The position numbers and the translations under genes are program-made. A DNA stretch of 64,000 nucleotides from Nocardioides aurantiacus (lineage in GTDB: Bacteria; Actinomycetota; Actinomycetes; Propionibacteriales; Nocardioidaceae): positions 1,054,001-1,118,000 of the forward strand of contig NZ_RKHO01000001.1 in assembly GCF_003752505.1 (NCBI RefSeq), given 5' to 3'. Each line of letters starts with the position of its first letter. The first letter of the stretch is position 1. Positions 10,559 to 21,717 of this stretch are shown here, piece after piece. The notes beneath the pieces were generated by a model. It was not told where the DNA came from. It was given only the letters and a program-made list of their open reading frames with translations, and did not search any database.

Positions 10559-11604
10559 GGGTAGGACATCCCCATCGCCTCGCGCACCTCGGCGAGCGTG
10601 GCGTCGGCGATCTCGTTGGCGCGCTCGTTGCCGCGGCGCAGCACCCCGTCGACGAAGGCCAGGTCCTCGGCCAGCGCCGCCCGTCGCTCGCGCAGCGGGG
10701 CGAAGTAGGTGTTGACCGCCTCGGTGACGCGCTTCTTCAGCCCGCCGCCGCCCCCGTCCCCGATCTCCTCGGCGATGACGGCCGGGTCGCCGCCCTCGCA
10801 CATCGCGGCGATGGTCAGCAGGTTGGCGACCTCCGGCCGGTGCTCGGGGTCGTAGGTGATGTGGCGGTCGCTGTCGGTCTTGGCGCCCTTGAGCTTCTTG
10901 GCCGTCTCGTCGGCGCTCATCCGCAGCTCGATGACGTTGCCCTTGGACTTGCTCATCTTGGTGCCGTCGGTGCCGAGGACGTGGGTGGCCTCGGAGAGCA
11001 GGGCGCCCGGCTCGGGGAAGGTGACGCCGTACTTGTCGTTGAAGCGTCGGGCCACGACACGGGTCTGCTCGATGTGCGGGAGCTGGTCCTTGCCGACCGG
11101 CACGACGGTGGCCTTGCAGAACAGGATGTCGGCCGCCTGGTGCACCGGGTAGGTCAGCATCAGCCCGTTGATCGAGGTGATGCCGGCCGAGGCCGCCTCG
11201 TCCTTGACGGTCGGGTTGCGCTGCAGCTCGGCCACGCTGACCAGGCTCAGGAACGGCAGCAGCAGCTGGTTGAGCGCCGGCACCGCCGAGTGGGTGAAGA
11301 TCGTGCACCGCTCGGGGTCCAGGCCCGCGGCCAGGTTGTCGAGCAGCAGGTTGCGGACGTTGCCGCGGATGTCGCCGGCGACCTCGCGGTCGGTGATCAC
11401 CTGGTAGTCGGCGATCAGCTGCAGGATCTCGACGCCGGCCTCCTGCAGGCGCAGCCGGTTGCGGATCGAGCCGAAGTAGTGGCCGACGTGCAGCGCCCCG
11501 GTCGGGCGGTCGCCGGTCAGCATCCGCAGCTCGCCGGGGGCGCTCTCGATGCGGGCCTCGAGGGCGGCGCTGCGCTCGAGGGCAGCGCTGAAGGAGTCGG
11601 TCAT
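10555..11604 (-). CDS. trpS: Tryptophanyl-tRNA synthetase
   Basis: 349-residue class I aminoacyl-tRNA synthetase that charges tRNA-Trp. The HIGH-type signature appears as GALHVGHYFG near residue 40, and KMSKSKGN near residue 216. Also visible are RPTGALH, the GTDGTKMSKS lead-in and the C-terminal anticodon-side helices. The ATG at 11604 is preceded by AGGAGG. Length is normal for a bacterial TrpRS. It is translationally coupled to the acetyltransferase behind it and divergent from the LigT gene. Confidence 0.97.
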   Translation of the reverse strand: MTDSFSAALERSAALEARIESAPGELRMLTGDRPTGALHVGHYFGSIRNRLRLQEAGVEILQLIADYQVITDREVAGDIRGNVRNLLLDNLAAGLDPERCTIFTHSAVPALNQLLLPFLSLVSVAELQRNPTVKDEAASAGITSINGLMLTYPVHQAADILFCKATVVPVGKDQLPHIEQTRVVARRFNDKYGVTFPEPGALLSEATHVLGTDGTKMSKSKGNVIELRMSADETAKKLKGAKTDSDRHITYDPEHRPEVANLLTIAAMCEGGDPAVIAEEIGDGGGGGLKKRVTEAVNTYFAPLRERRAALAEDLAFVDGVLRRGNERANEIADATLAEVREAMGMSYP

Positions 11605-11682
11605 GGGGTGGGCCCTCCTGGGGGAAGGGGCACAACTCTACAAAGGCCCGGCCGGGCCTGCCGGTGACCCCGTCGGGGTCGC

Positions 11683-11688
11683 TAGGGT
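11683..11688 (+). promoter_or_regulatory. -10 hexamer TAGGGT, leaderless promoter of LigT gene
   Basis: TAGGGT ends seven bases before the GTG at 11696. No Shine-Dalgarno is present, and the hexamer helps choose this start over upstream in-frame codons. Confidence 0.5.
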
Positions 11689-11695
11689 CGTCGTC

Positions 11696-12211
11696 GTGCC
11701 CACCGTCGGAGTCAGCCTCGCCGTGCCCGAGCCATGGGGGCGCGAGCTGCAGGAGTACCGCGTCGCGCTCGGCGACGCGGCGGCGGTGCACATCCCCACG
11801 CACATCACGTTGCTGCCCCCGTTGGAGGTCGACGAGGCCGACGTACCCCTGCTGGAGGAGCACCTCGCCGCGGTCGCCGCGCGCACCCCGGCCTTCTCGG
11901 TCCACCTGCGCGGCACCGGCAGCTTCCGCCCCGTCTCGCCGGTCGTCTTCGTCGGCGTCGTCGAGGGCATCTCCGCCTGCGAGCAGCTGGCCGCCGACGT
12001 GGTGTCCGGGCCGTTGGCCGTCGACCGCGGCTTCCCCTACCACCCCCACGTGACGGTGGCCCACCACCTCGGCGACGACCTCCTCGACCGCGCCTTCGCC
12101 GAGCTCGGCGACTTCGACGTCGCCTTCGCGGCCGAGGAGATGTGGATGTACCGCCACGACCCCGACTCGGGCTGGCAGCCCACCCGCGCCTTCGCGCTCA
12201 GCGGGGCCTGA
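11696..12211 (+). CDS. 2'-5' RNA ligase / 2H phosphoesterase family protein
   Basis: 171 residues from the GTG at 11696, chosen because it follows a TAGGGT hexamer and gives the family-typical N-terminus (PTVGVSLAVPEPW). Two HxT motifs of the 2H phosphoesterase fold are present: HITLLPP near residue 37 and HVTVAHH near residue 117. Such proteins hydrolyse or ligate 2'-5' or cyclic phosphate bonds in RNA or nucleotides; the real substrate is unknown. It is divergent from trpS. Confidence 0.87.
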   Translation: MPTVGVSLAVPEPWGRELQEYRVALGDAAAVHIPTHITLLPPLEVDEADVPLLEEHLAAVAARTPAFSVHLRGTGSFRPVSPVVFVGVVEGISACEQLAADVVSGPLAVDRGFPYHPHVTVAHHLGDDLLDRAFAELGDFDVAFAAEEMWMYRHDPDSGWQPTRAFALSGA

Positions 12212-12277
12212 GCCGCTCCGTCCACAGGTCCGCCTCGGGTGCTTCCGTGGTCGGCGATGCGGCGGCATCCTCCTGGG

Positions 12278-13225
12278 GTGATCGCGCTGCCCGCCTCGCT
12301 GCGACACCTGCTCGACGAGCAGGGGGGCCTGGTCGCGCGAGCGCAGGTCCTCGAGGGCGGCCACCAGGTGCACGACGTACGCCGCTGGGTCCGCCAGCGG
12401 TTGCTCACCCCGGTGCACGAGGGGGTCTACGTCGGCCACACCGGCCCGCTCACGTGGCACCAGCGCTCGGTCGCGGCCGTGCTCTACGCCGCCCCGGCCG
12501 CCTTGCACGGCTGCTGCGTGCTCCGGGCGGTGCACGGGCCGGGATGGCGTGGTCACGACGACCACGGGCCCGTGCACGTGGCCGTCGACGTCTCCCGACG
12601 CGTCGCGCGGCAGCCGGGCGTCGTGGTGCACCGTGTGGCCGGGATGCACGAGCGCACGCTCTGGCACCTGTGCCCTCCGCGGATGCGGGTGGAGGAGGCA
12701 GTGCTCGACGTGGCATCCACCGCGGTCGACGACTTCGCCGCCGTACAGGTGGTCGCCGCCGCGGTGGGCGCGCGCTCGACCACCGCCGCCCGGTTGAACG
12801 AGGCGTTGTCGCGCCGCACGCGGATCGCCCGACGGGTCTTCCTGCGGGCGCTGATCGAGGACGTCGCCCAGGGAGCGTGCTCGGTGCTCGAGGTGGCTTA
12901 CCTGCGCGACGTGGAGCGCGCTCACGGATTGCCGCGGGGAAGGCGACAGGCACCGAGGCCGGACCGTCCCGGCCTCCGGGACGTGCTCTACGTCGAGCAG
13001 GAGACGATCGTGGAGCTGGACGGGCGGCTGGACCACACCCGGTTGGCCGACCGTGACGCCGACCTCGACCGTGACCTGCAGGCGCTCACGGACGGACTGG
13101 TCACGGCGCGGGTCGGTTGGGGCCAGGCCGTGCGCCGCACCTGCCGGACGGCGCGAGCGCTGGGCAGCCTGCTGCGGGCGCGAGGCTGGGCGGGGGAGCC
13201 GACCGCCTGCACCCGCTGCCCGTGA
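12278..13225 (+). CDS. AbiEi-like / DUF559 domain protein
   Basis: About 315 residues from the GTG at 12278 (an ATG at 12257 is an alternative). The N-terminal part (LPASLRHLLDEQGGLVARAQ, then VHDVRRWVRQRLLTPVHEGV) is the winged-helix segment seen in AbiEi antitoxin-like proteins. The C-terminus (VELDGRLDHTRLADRDADLD, then RDLQALTDGLVTARVGWGQ) resembles the DUF559/Vsr endonuclease-like fold. No partner toxin gene is adjacent. Proteins of this layout are common as scattered single genes in actinobacteria and their function is not established. Convergent with sdhB across a strong hairpin. Confidence 0.72.
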   Translation: MIALPASLRHLLDEQGGLVARAQVLEGGHQVHDVRRWVRQRLLTPVHEGVYVGHTGPLTWHQRSVAAVLYAAPAALHGCCVLRAVHGPGWRGHDDHGPVHVAVDVSRRVARQPGVVVHRVAGMHERTLWHLCPPRMRVEEAVLDVASTAVDDFAAVQVVAAAVGARSTTAARLNEALSRRTRIARRVFLRALIEDVAQGACSVLEVAYLRDVERAHGLPRGRRQAPRPDRPGLRDVLYVEQETIVELDGRLDHTRLADRDADLDRDLQALTDGLVTARVGWGQAVRRTCRTARALGSLLRARGWAGEPTACTRCP

Positions 13226-13228
13226 ACG

Positions 13229-13265
13229 CGGAAGATCCGAGTCACCAGGTGACTCGGATCCTCCG
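13229..13265. terminator. Bidirectional terminator between DUF559 gene and sdhB
   Basis: GATCCGAGTCACC (13234-13246) pairs perfectly with GGTGACTCGGATC (13248-13260). Beyond one mismatch, four more pairs (CGGA with TCCG) extend the stem to 13229 and 13265. It lies exactly between two convergent stop codons. Confidence 0.75.
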
Positions 13266-13282
13266 TGACGACGTGCTGGAGC

Positions 13283-14026
13283 TCAGTGACCGTGGCGGAT
13301 CGCGGTCCGGAGGTCCTTGTTGAGCTGGGAGATGACGTCCAGGGGGATGCCCTTGGGGCAGGCCGAGGTGCACTCGCCGATGTTGGTGCAGCCGCCGAAG
13401 CCCTCGTGGTCGTGCTGGGCGACCATGCTGGCGACGCGGGTGTCGCGCTCGGCCTGGCCCTGGGGGAGCTCGCCGAGGTGGGTGATCTTGGCGCCGAGGA
13501 ACAGCGACGCCGAACCGTTGGGGCACGCGGCGACGCAGGCGCCGCAGCCGATGCAGGTGGCGACGTCGAACGCGCGGTCGGCGCTCTCCTTCGGCACCGG
13601 GGTGGCGTGGGCGTCGGGGGCCGCACCGGTGTTGACCGAGACGAAGCCGCCGCGGGCGATGATGCGGTCGAAGGCCGACCGGTCGACCATCAGGTCCTTG
13701 ATGATCGGGAAGGCGGCGGCGCGCCACGGCTCGACGGTGATGGTCTCGCCGTCGCGGAAGGAGCGCATGTGGAGCTGGCAGGTGGTCGTGACCTCGGGGC
13801 CGTGGGCCTCGCCGTTGATCATCAGGTCACAGCTGCCGCAGATGCCCTCGCGACAGTCGTGGTCGAAGACGATCGGCTCCTCGTCGTCGTTGATCAGCTG
13901 CTCGTTGAGCACGTCGAGCATCTCGAGGAACGACATGTCCTCGGAGATCTCGTCGACGTCGTACGTGCGGATGCCGCCCTCGGCCTGCGGGCCGGCCTGG
14001 CGCCAGATCTTCAGGGTGAGCTTCAT
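13283..14026 (-). CDS. sdhB: Succinate dehydrogenase iron-sulfur subunit
   Basis: 247-residue electron-transfer subunit of complex II. Cysteine sets are visible for all three clusters: [2Fe-2S] in CREGICGSC with a later TTTCQLHM; [4Fe-4S] in [17 protein letters not shown]; and the [3Fe-4S] region [18 protein letters not shown]. It passes electrons from the flavoprotein SdhA to the membrane cytochrome SdhC. Last gene of sdhC-sdhA-sdhB on the minus strand; the gap to sdhA is 52 bases and a GGAG site precedes the ATG at 14026. Confidence 0.97.
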   Translation of the reverse strand: MKLTLKIWRQAGPQAEGGIRTYDVDEISEDMSFLEMLDVLNEQLINDDEEPIVFDHDCREGICGSCDLMINGEAHGPEVTTTCQLHMRSFRDGETITVEPWRAAAFPIIKDLMVDRSAFDRIIARGGFVSVNTGAAPDAHATPVPKESADRAFDVATCIGCGACVAACPNGSASLFLGAKITHLGELPQGQAERDTRVASMVAQHDHEGFGGCTNIGECTSACPKGIPLDVISQLNKDLRTAIRHGH

Positions 14027-14078
14027 GGGGTGGGGATCTCCAGGTGGGTGAACGTCAGGGGGAGGGAGGGGCGGCGGG

Positions 14079-16100
<2,022 letters not shown>

Positions 16101-16112
16101 GGTGACTTCGCC

Positions 16113-16826
16113 TTACTTCGAGATGACGCCGGTCAGGACGCCGAGAGGGACGAGGGAGAACCCGCCCGCCACCACCACGGCGACGACGAGCCCGGCGCGC
16201 TTCCAGACCAGCCGCTGGCGCGCGGAGTTGGTGAAGCCGAGGGTCTGGCCGGCGCTCCACACCCCGTGGTGCAGGTGGGTGCCCAGCATGAACATGGCGA
16301 CCAGGTAGATCAGGGTCAGCCACCACACCGAGAACGAGTCGACCATCAGGTTGAACGGGTCGTTGGTGGCGCCACCGGTGACGTTGACCTTGCCGACGGT
16401 GAAGTTCAGCAGGTGCCAGACGATGAAGAGCAGCAGCGTCACGCCGCCCCAGCGCATCAGGTGCGAGGAGAAGGAGGAGTGCTTGTTCTTCTTCACGACG
16501 TACTTGGTGCCGCCGCGGGCGGTCTGCGCCCGGCGCCACAAGGTCACGGCGGCGTAGACGTGCAGGGCCAACGAGACCAGGAGCACGACCCGGATGATCC
16601 AGAGCAGCCCGCTGTAGGGCAGCAGCGGCTCACCGAGAGTGCGCAGGTGCTCGGCGTACTCGTTGAACGAGTCGTGGCCGGCGAACGCCTTGAGGTTGCC
16701 GTACATGTGGGCGAGGACGTAGCCGATGAAGACGAGACCGGTGACGGCCATCAGGAGCTTCAGGGCGATGGTCGAGCGCGTCGACCTGCTGTTCTTCACG
16801 AGAGTCGCGGTTGCCACGTCAGCCAC
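16113..16826 (-). CDS. sdhC: Succinate dehydrogenase cytochrome b558 subunit
   Basis: 237-residue membrane anchor with five hydrophobic segments, such as ALKLLMAVTGLVFIGYVLA and RVVLLVSLALHVYAAVTLW. Histidines within or near helices (HMYG, LHVYA, WHLLNF, GTHLHHGVW) are positioned to ligate two hemes b, as in the single-polypeptide b558 family. It reduces menaquinone. GTG start at 16826. It heads the sdhCAB unit, which lacks a separate sdhD, as usual for this class. Confidence 0.94.
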   Translation of the reverse strand: MADVATATLVKNSRSTRSTIALKLLMAVTGLVFIGYVLAHMYGNLKAFAGHDSFNEYAEHLRTLGEPLLPYSGLLWIIRVVLLVSLALHVYAAVTLWRRAQTARGGTKYVVKKNKHSSFSSHLMRWGGVTLLLFIVWHLLNFTVGKVNVTGGATNDPFNLMVDSFSVWWLTLIYLVAMFMLGTHLHHGVWSAGQTLGFTNSARQRLVWKRAGLVVAVVVAGGFSLVPLGVLTGVISK

Positions 16827-16901
16827 GGTATCCCGCGGCCGGGCGTGACGGGGCGCACGGGTGTGTGAGACATCCCTCGCGTCGGCCGGGCCGGGTGCTG
16901 G

Positions 16902-18065
16902 TCACGGCAGTGCCTCCCGGGTCGGGGCCGCGTCCTGGGCCGCATCCTGGGAAGCGGTGGTGCGGGGGCCCGGGGCGCGGTGCAGGATCAGCACGGCGCG
17001 GTCGTCCTCGCCGCGGCGTACCTCCTCCAGCAGGCGCTGGGCGGCTCCGTCGAAGCCGTCGGCCACCGCCGCGGCCCCGCGCTCGCGCAGCCACTCCAGG
17101 CCGACGTCGAGGTCGTGGGAGCGGTACTCGATGACGCCGTCGGTGTAGAACATCAGCGCCTGGCCGGGGGCGAGCGTGCCGGTGGTGGTGTGCATCTCGG
17201 GCTGCTCCACGATGCCGAGCGCCATGCCGCGGGCGGCGTCGGTGCGCCACTCGCCGTCCTCGGGCCACCACACCAGGGCGGGCGGGTGCCCGGCGCTGGT
17301 CAGCCCGTAGTCGCCCGTCTCGAGGTCGACGGTCACGTGGATGGCCGTGGCGAAGCCCTCGTCCTGCTTCTGGCGGAGCAGGAAGTCGTTGGCCGACTCG
17401 AGCAGGCCCTGCGGGGGGAGCGAGCCGATCAGGCCGCCGAGCGCGCCGCCGAACTGCAGCGCCTGGGAGGCGGCGCCCACGCCCTTGCCGCAGACGTCGA
17501 CGAGGATCATCTCGAGCCGCCGGCCCTGCTGGGAGAGGTCGGCGACCAGGAAGTCGCCGCCGTAGCCCACCCCGCTGGCCGCGATCATCGCCGACTGGGT
17601 GGTCCAGCCGTCGGGCAGCGGCGGCACCGTGCCGGCCGCCTGGAGCCGACGCCGCAGGTCGTTGAGCATCGCCTCGCTCATCGGTCCCGGCAGGCCGCTG
17701 TGCTGGCGGCTGCTCGCGAACAGGATCAGCCCGATCGAGAGCAGCACGGTCGTGATGGCGGTGACGCGGGTGGGGTTGAGCCCGACCTCGGTGACCATCG
17801 CGGTCACCGAGAGCACGTACGTCGTCGCGCAGAGCGCCACGAGCGGACGGAAGCGCAGCAGCAGCATGCCGAGCAGCAGCCACACGTAGTAGGCCGTCAA
17901 CGGCATCAGCGGGTAGCTGGCCAGCGAGACGCCGAAGCACGCGACCACGCCGACGAGCAGGACGACCAGCGTCAGCGTCTGGCTCTCCCGGCTGCCGGTG
18001 CGCCAGGTGGCCACGGGGTCGGTCAGGTAGCGCCGTACGCGCGTCGACAGCGACGTGGTCTGCAC
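16902..18065 (-). CDS. Membrane PP2C/SpoIIE-type serine phosphatase
   Basis: 387 residues. Several hydrophobic helices (about residues 28-115, e.g. TLTLVVLLVGVVACFGVSLA and TAITTVLLSIGLILF) precede a PP2C-SpoIIE catalytic domain (about 150-365). This domain shows GVGYGGDFLVADLSQQGRR, LVDVCGKGVGAASQAL and LMFYTDGVIEYRS; the Asp residues of GGDF, DVCGKG and TDG are the metal ligands. Such enzymes usually dephosphorylate anti-sigma-factor antagonists, but no partner gene is adjacent. GTG start at 18065 behind GGGGGAGG; a TAGCCT hexamer lies about 30 bases further up. Confidence 0.9.
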   Translation of the reverse strand: MQTTSLSTRVRRYLTDPVATWRTGSRESQTLTLVVLLVGVVACFGVSLASYPLMPLTAYYVWLLLGMLLLRFRPLVALCATTYVLSVTAMVTEVGLNPTRVTAITTVLLSIGLILFASSRQHSGLPGPMSEAMLNDLRRRLQAAGTVPPLPDGWTTQSAMIAASGVGYGGDFLVADLSQQGRRLEMILVDVCGKGVGAASQALQFGGALGGLIGSLPPQGLLESANDFLLRQKQDEGFATAIHVTVDLETGDYGLTSAGHPPALVWWPEDGEWRTDAARGMALGIVEQPEMHTTTGTLAPGQALMFYTDGVIEYRSHDLDVGLEWLRERGAAAVADGFDGAAQRLLEEVRRGEDDRAVLILHRAPGPRTTASQDAAQDAAPTREALP

Positions 18066-18096
18066 GGCCGTCCTCCCCCCGAGATGCTGCGTCCCC

Positions 18097-18102
18097 AGGC
18101 TA
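18097..18102 (-). promoter_or_regulatory. -10 hexamer TAGCCT upstream of PP2C gene
   Basis: On the minus strand TAGCCT lies about 31 bases before the GTG at 18065. A GGGGGGAGGA ribosome-binding region lies between them, so this would be a leadered promoter. Confidence 0.4.
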
Positions 18103-18142
18103 GGCGCATCCGAGGGGGGAGCGGAGGTGGAACCCGACTGGT

Positions 18143-19111
18143 CTAGTGGGGAATCCCCTCGACGCGCAGCTCGCGCGCGGCGGTGGGCCCGCTCCCGACC
18201 AGTCGCGGGTAGTGCCGTTCCAGCAGGTCGGCGACGGCGTCGTCCCAGGTGCGGTCCGCGACCGACGCGCGGGCCTGTGCGGCGAGGGTGAAGCGGAGGT
18301 CGGGGCTCGCGGCCAGCCGGGCCACCGCGCGGGCGAGGGCCTTCCCGCCGCGGTCGGTGGTCACGAGCAGGCCGTTCTCCTCGTGGCGGACCGCCCGGGT
18401 CGCCGTACCGCTGTCGAAGGCCACGACGGGCACCCCGCTCGCCAGCGCCTCCAGCAGGACCGGGGCGTACGCCGCCTTCTTGCGCGGCTGCACCAGCACG
18501 TCGGCGGTGGCCAGGCAGCGGGCCCGCTCGACGCCGGTGGCGCGGGGCACGACCTTGGCGCCGGCCGCCCGCAGGTGGTCGGCGCCGGCGCCGTCACCCA
18601 GCGCCACGAGTCGTACGCCGGGGAGCCGGGCGACCGTGGCCAGCCGGCCGACGACCTTGCGCCGGTCGAGGGGGCCGTCGTGCAGCACGACCAGCCGTCC
18701 GCCGTCGGGGGCGTGGACCCGCGCCCACCGGTCGTGCAGCGCCTCGTCGCGCAGCCCGGGGTGGTGGTGCTCGAGGTCGACCCCGGGACCCCAGCGACGG
18801 GGCTCCAGCACCAGCGTGGGGACGCCGAGCCGGTCGGCGGCCTCGGCGGCCTTGAGGCCGAGCCGGTGCGGGTCGAGGAGGTGGCACACGTCGGGGCGCG
18901 AGAGCGCCATCGCCTCGCGGACCGCCGAGACCGGGGTCATCCGGCTGGCCCAGAACATCCGGGCGCCGTGGAAGGTCGCCTGGCCGCGGCCGCCCGCGAA
19001 GACGACGACGTCGTGCCCGGCGGCGGTGAGCCGCACGGCCACCTCCCGCGTGACCCGGGCGGACGGGTCGTCGGCGGGGGTGAAGGTCTCGCTGACCAGT
19101 GCGATGCGCAT
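18143..19111 (-). CDS. Glycosyltransferase family 4-like protein
   Basis: 322-residue GT-B fold glycosyltransferase. The N-terminal domain begins MRIALVSETFTPADDPSARV and contains AAGHDVVVFAGGRG. The C-terminal nucleotide-sugar domain contains RRKVVGRLATVARLPGVRLV and the family E-x7-E-like region PVLLEALASGVPVVAFDSG. It is shorter than typical 370-390-residue homologues, partly through a short inter-domain region. Acceptor unknown; cell-wall or lipid mannosylation is only a guess. Predicted cytoplasmic or peripheral membrane. It lies 52 bases behind the acetyltransferase gene on the same strand. Confidence 0.85.
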   Translation of the reverse strand: MRIALVSETFTPADDPSARVTREVAVRLTAAGHDVVVFAGGRGQATFHGARMFWASRMTPVSAVREAMALSRPDVCHLLDPHRLGLKAAEAADRLGVPTLVLEPRRWGPGVDLEHHHPGLRDEALHDRWARVHAPDGGRLVVLHDGPLDRRKVVGRLATVARLPGVRLVALGDGAGADHLRAAGAKVVPRATGVERARCLATADVLVQPRKKAAYAPVLLEALASGVPVVAFDSGTATRAVRHEENGLLVTTDRGGKALARAVARLAASPDLRFTLAAQARASVADRTWDDAVADLLERHYPRLVGSGPTAARELRVEGIPH

Positions 19112-19163
19112 GACCCCCACGCTGCTCCCGCCCGGTGTCGGCGTGATGACGGCGGTGGGTGTG

Positions 19164-19796
19164 TCAGGTGAACGTGCCGGTCCCGGACGCCTGCTCGAGC
19201 TCGGGCGCCAGGCGGCCGTGCAGGCAGACGTCGTGGCGACGCTCGCCTCCCGGGGCGTCGGGGTCGCGCAGCGGGAGGAAGGCGCGGCGTACGCCCTCGC
19301 GCTCGTAGCCGGCGCCGGTGGCGACCCGGCAGGACGCGCCGTTCTCCACGCTGTGGTCGAGCTGGGCCCGCACCTGGTGGGGGCCGCCCTCGTCCACGAG
19401 CAGCCAGCGGGTGAGCAGCCGCAGCGCCCGGGTGCCGACGCCGCGACCGCGGGCGTCGGGGTGCACGGCGTAGCCCACGTCGGCGGTCCGGAACGGTGCG
19501 GGCACGTCCTGGCGCCAGTCCACGACGCCGAGGAGGTGTGCGGGAGCCGCCTCGGCGGCCACGACGAGCCGACCCGGCACGCGGTCGTCGAAGTGGAGCC
19601 GGCTCTCCTCCACCCGCGGCTCGAGCTGCTGCACCGAGGTCGGGAGCACCACGAACGTCGGGGTGCCGTATCGCTGCTCGTCGGGGTCCTCGTAGAGCTC
19701 GAACCACCGCTGCAGGTCGTCGTGGTGGGCGGGGCGGAGCACGAGGCCCTCGCCGGTGACGAGGTGCCGGCGCCCGGTCGCGTCCTTGGTGTCCAC
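19164..19796 (-). CDS. GNAT family N-acetyltransferase
   Basis: 210 residues with a single GNAT domain. The acetyl-CoA-binding loop is VGYAVHPDARGRGVGTRALR (about residues 107-126), followed by ENGASCRVATGAGYEREGVR, characteristic of RimJ/RimL-type enzymes. The substrate cannot be inferred. GTG start at 19796 with a TACCGT hexamer six bases upstream and no Shine-Dalgarno, consistent with a leaderless transcript. Divergent from mutA. Confidence 0.85.
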   Translation of the reverse strand: MDTKDATGRRHLVTGEGLVLRPAHHDDLQRWFELYEDPDEQRYGTPTFVVLPTSVQQLEPRVEESRLHFDDRVPGRLVVAAEAAPAHLLGVVDWRQDVPAPFRTADVGYAVHPDARGRGVGTRALRLLTRWLLVDEGGPHQVRAQLDHSVENGASCRVATGAGYEREGVRRAFLPLRDPDAPGGERRHDVCLHGRLAPELEQASGTGTFT

Positions 19797-19802
19797 CGGC
19801 CC

Positions 19803-19808
19803 ACGGTA
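19803..19808 (-). promoter_or_regulatory. -10 hexamer TACCGT, leaderless promoter of GNAT gene
   Basis: Read on the minus strand, TACCGT ends six bases before the GTG at 19796. It is divergent from the similar mutA promoter about 60 bases away. Confidence 0.45.
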
Positions 19809-19863
19809 GGACTCAGCCCTAGGACGAGTCTCACACCCGCTGGTCGTGCCGCGGGTCTGTCCC

Positions 19864-19869
19864 TACCCT
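19864..19869 (+). promoter_or_regulatory. -10 hexamer TACCCT, leaderless promoter of mutA
   Basis: TACCCT ends six bases before the ATG at 19876, with no ribosome-binding site. It supports that ATG over an upstream in-frame ATG at 19846. Confidence 0.5.
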
Positions 19870-19875
19870 CGCCCC

Positions 19876-21717
19876 ATGACCAGTGACGCCCGTCTCAGCC
19901 TGGCCGAGGGCGGCCAGCACACCCGTGAGGACTGGGAACGGGCGGCAGCGGCGGTGCTGCGCAAGGCCCGCCGCCTCGGCGAGGACGCCCCCGACCACGA
20001 CGTCTGGGAGGCGCTGACGGCCACCACGCTCGACGGGCTGCGGGTGCCGCCGCTGGGCACCCCCGAGCTCGTGGCCGACCTCCCCGCCCCGGTGCGGCCC
20101 CCGGCGCGCGACGCCGGCTGGGACGTCCGCGCCTGGCTCGCCGACGCGGACGCCGCCCGCGGCAACGCCGCGCTGCTGACCGACCTGGAGAACGGCGCCA
20201 CGTCGCTGCTGCTCCAGGTCGGGGCCGGCGGCACCGCGCCCGAGGACCTCGCCCGACTGCTCGACGGCGTGCTGCTCGACGTGGCCGCCGTCGTGCTGGA
20301 CGCGCCCGGCGACCCGCTCGGCGCGGCTCGCGCGTTCGCGGCGGTCGCCGAGGGCGTCGCGGCGCCGCTCGCCGCCGGCACCAACCTGGGGGTCGACGTC
20401 GTGGCCGCGCGGGTGCGCGGGCTGGAGGGGGGCGGCTCGGTCGGGAGCGACGAGGAGACGCTGCGCGAGGCGGCCACGCTGGCCCAGGGGCTGGGGTGCC
20501 GGGCCTTCGTCGTCGACGGCACCGCCCTGCACGACCTGGGAGCCTCCGACGTGCAGGAGGTCGGCTACGCGCTGGCGGTCGCCGTCCACCTGCTCCGCAC
20601 GCTGGAGCGCGCCGGCATCGGGGTCGACGAGGCGGCCGGGCTGGTGGAGTTCCGGCTCGCCGCGACCGACCAGCAGTTCGTCACGATCGCCAAGCTGCGC
20701 GCCGTACGACGGGTGTGGGCGCGCGTCCTCGAGCTCAGCGGAGCCTCGGAGGACCGCCGCCAGATGGTGCTGCACGCGCTGACCTCGCGGCCGATGATGA
20801 CCCGCTACGACCCCTGGGTGAACCAGCTGCGCACCTGCGTGGCCGCCTTCGCCGCCGGGGTCGGTGGTGCCGACGCCGTCACCGTGCTGCCCTTCGACTC
20901 CCGCCTCGGCGTCCCCGACGCGTTCGGCCGCCGGGTCGCCCGCAACACCTCGACCCTGCTCGTCGAGGAGTCCCACGTCGCCCGGGTCGCCGACCCCGCC
21001 GGCGGCGCCTTCGCGGTGGAGAAGCTGACCGACGACCTCGCCGTCGCCGCCTGGGCGGAGCTGGGCCGGCTCGAGGAGGCCGGCGGCGTGCACGCGGCCC
21101 TCGAGGACGGCTCCCTGCACGCCCGGGTCGCCGCCGTGGTCGCCGAGCGCGACCGCCGGGTCGCCACCCGGGCGCTGCCGCTCACGGGCACCTCGGAGTT
21201 CCCGAACCTCGCCGAGACGCTGCCCGAGCGGGAGCCGTACGCCGAGGGCTCCTACCGCGTCCGCCCGTACGCCGAGCCGTTCGAGCACCTGCGCGACGAG
21301 CCGGCCAGCACCCCGGTGTTCCTGGCCACCATGGGCAGCGTCGCCGCCCACACCGCGCGGGCCACCTTCGCGCGCAACCTGTTCGCCGCGGGGGGCGTCG
21401 ACGTGGTCAACCAGGGCGCGCACGACGACGTCGAGGCGGTGCTGGCCGACTACCGCGGTCCCGACGGCGGGCAGCCGGTGGTCTGCCTGGTCGGCCACGA
21501 CCAGGCCTACGACGCGTGGGGCGCCGACCTGGCGACCGCGCTGCGCGAGGCCGGTGCGACCCGCGTGGTCGTGGCCGGCAAGGCCCGCGACTGGGCCGAC
21601 GACAGCTGCGCCCTGGGGGTCGACGCCCTCGACTTCCTGCGCCGCACCCGCGAGGCGCTGGCCCCGACGGGCTCGACCGGCGGACGGTCGACCGACGACA
21701 CGGAGGAGAGCCGATGA
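19876..21717 (+). CDS. mutA: Methylmalonyl-CoA mutase small (beta) subunit
   Basis: 613-residue non-catalytic subunit of the heterodimeric methylmalonyl-CoA mutase. It has the mutase TIM-barrel layout ([57 protein letters not shown]) plus a C-terminal flavodoxin-like domain (about residues 480-600). That domain lacks the DxHxxG cobalamin histidine motif, as expected for this subunit. ATG start at 19876. It overlaps mutB by four bases (ATGA), giving stoichiometric coupling. The pathway is propionyl-CoA to succinyl-CoA. Confidence 0.93.
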   Translation: MTSDARLSLAEGGQHTREDWERAAAAVLRKARRLGEDAPDHDVWEALTATTLDGLRVPPLGTPELVADLPAPVRPPARDAGWDVRAWLADADAARGNAALLTDLENGATSLLLQVGAGGTAPEDLARLLDGVLLDVAAVVLDAPGDPLGAARAFAAVAEGVAAPLAAGTNLGVDVVAARVRGLEGGGSVGSDEETLREAATLAQGLGCRAFVVDGTALHDLGASDVQEVGYALAVAVHLLRTLERAGIGVDEAAGLVEFRLAATDQQFVTIAKLRAVRRVWARVLELSGASEDRRQMVLHALTSRPMMTRYDPWVNQLRTCVAAFAAGVGGADAVTVLPFDSRLGVPDAFGRRVARNTSTLLVEESHVARVADPAGGAFAVEKLTDDLAVAAWAELGRLEEAGGVHAALEDGSLHARVAAVVAERDRRVATRALPLTGTSEFPNLAETLPEREPYAEGSYRVRPYAEPFEHLRDEPASTPVFLATMGSVAAHTARATFARNLFAAGGVDVVNQGAHDDVEAVLADYRGPDGGQPVVCLVGHDQAYDAWGADLATALREAGATRVVVAGKARDWADDSCALGVDALDFLRRTREALAPTGSTGGRSTDDTEESR

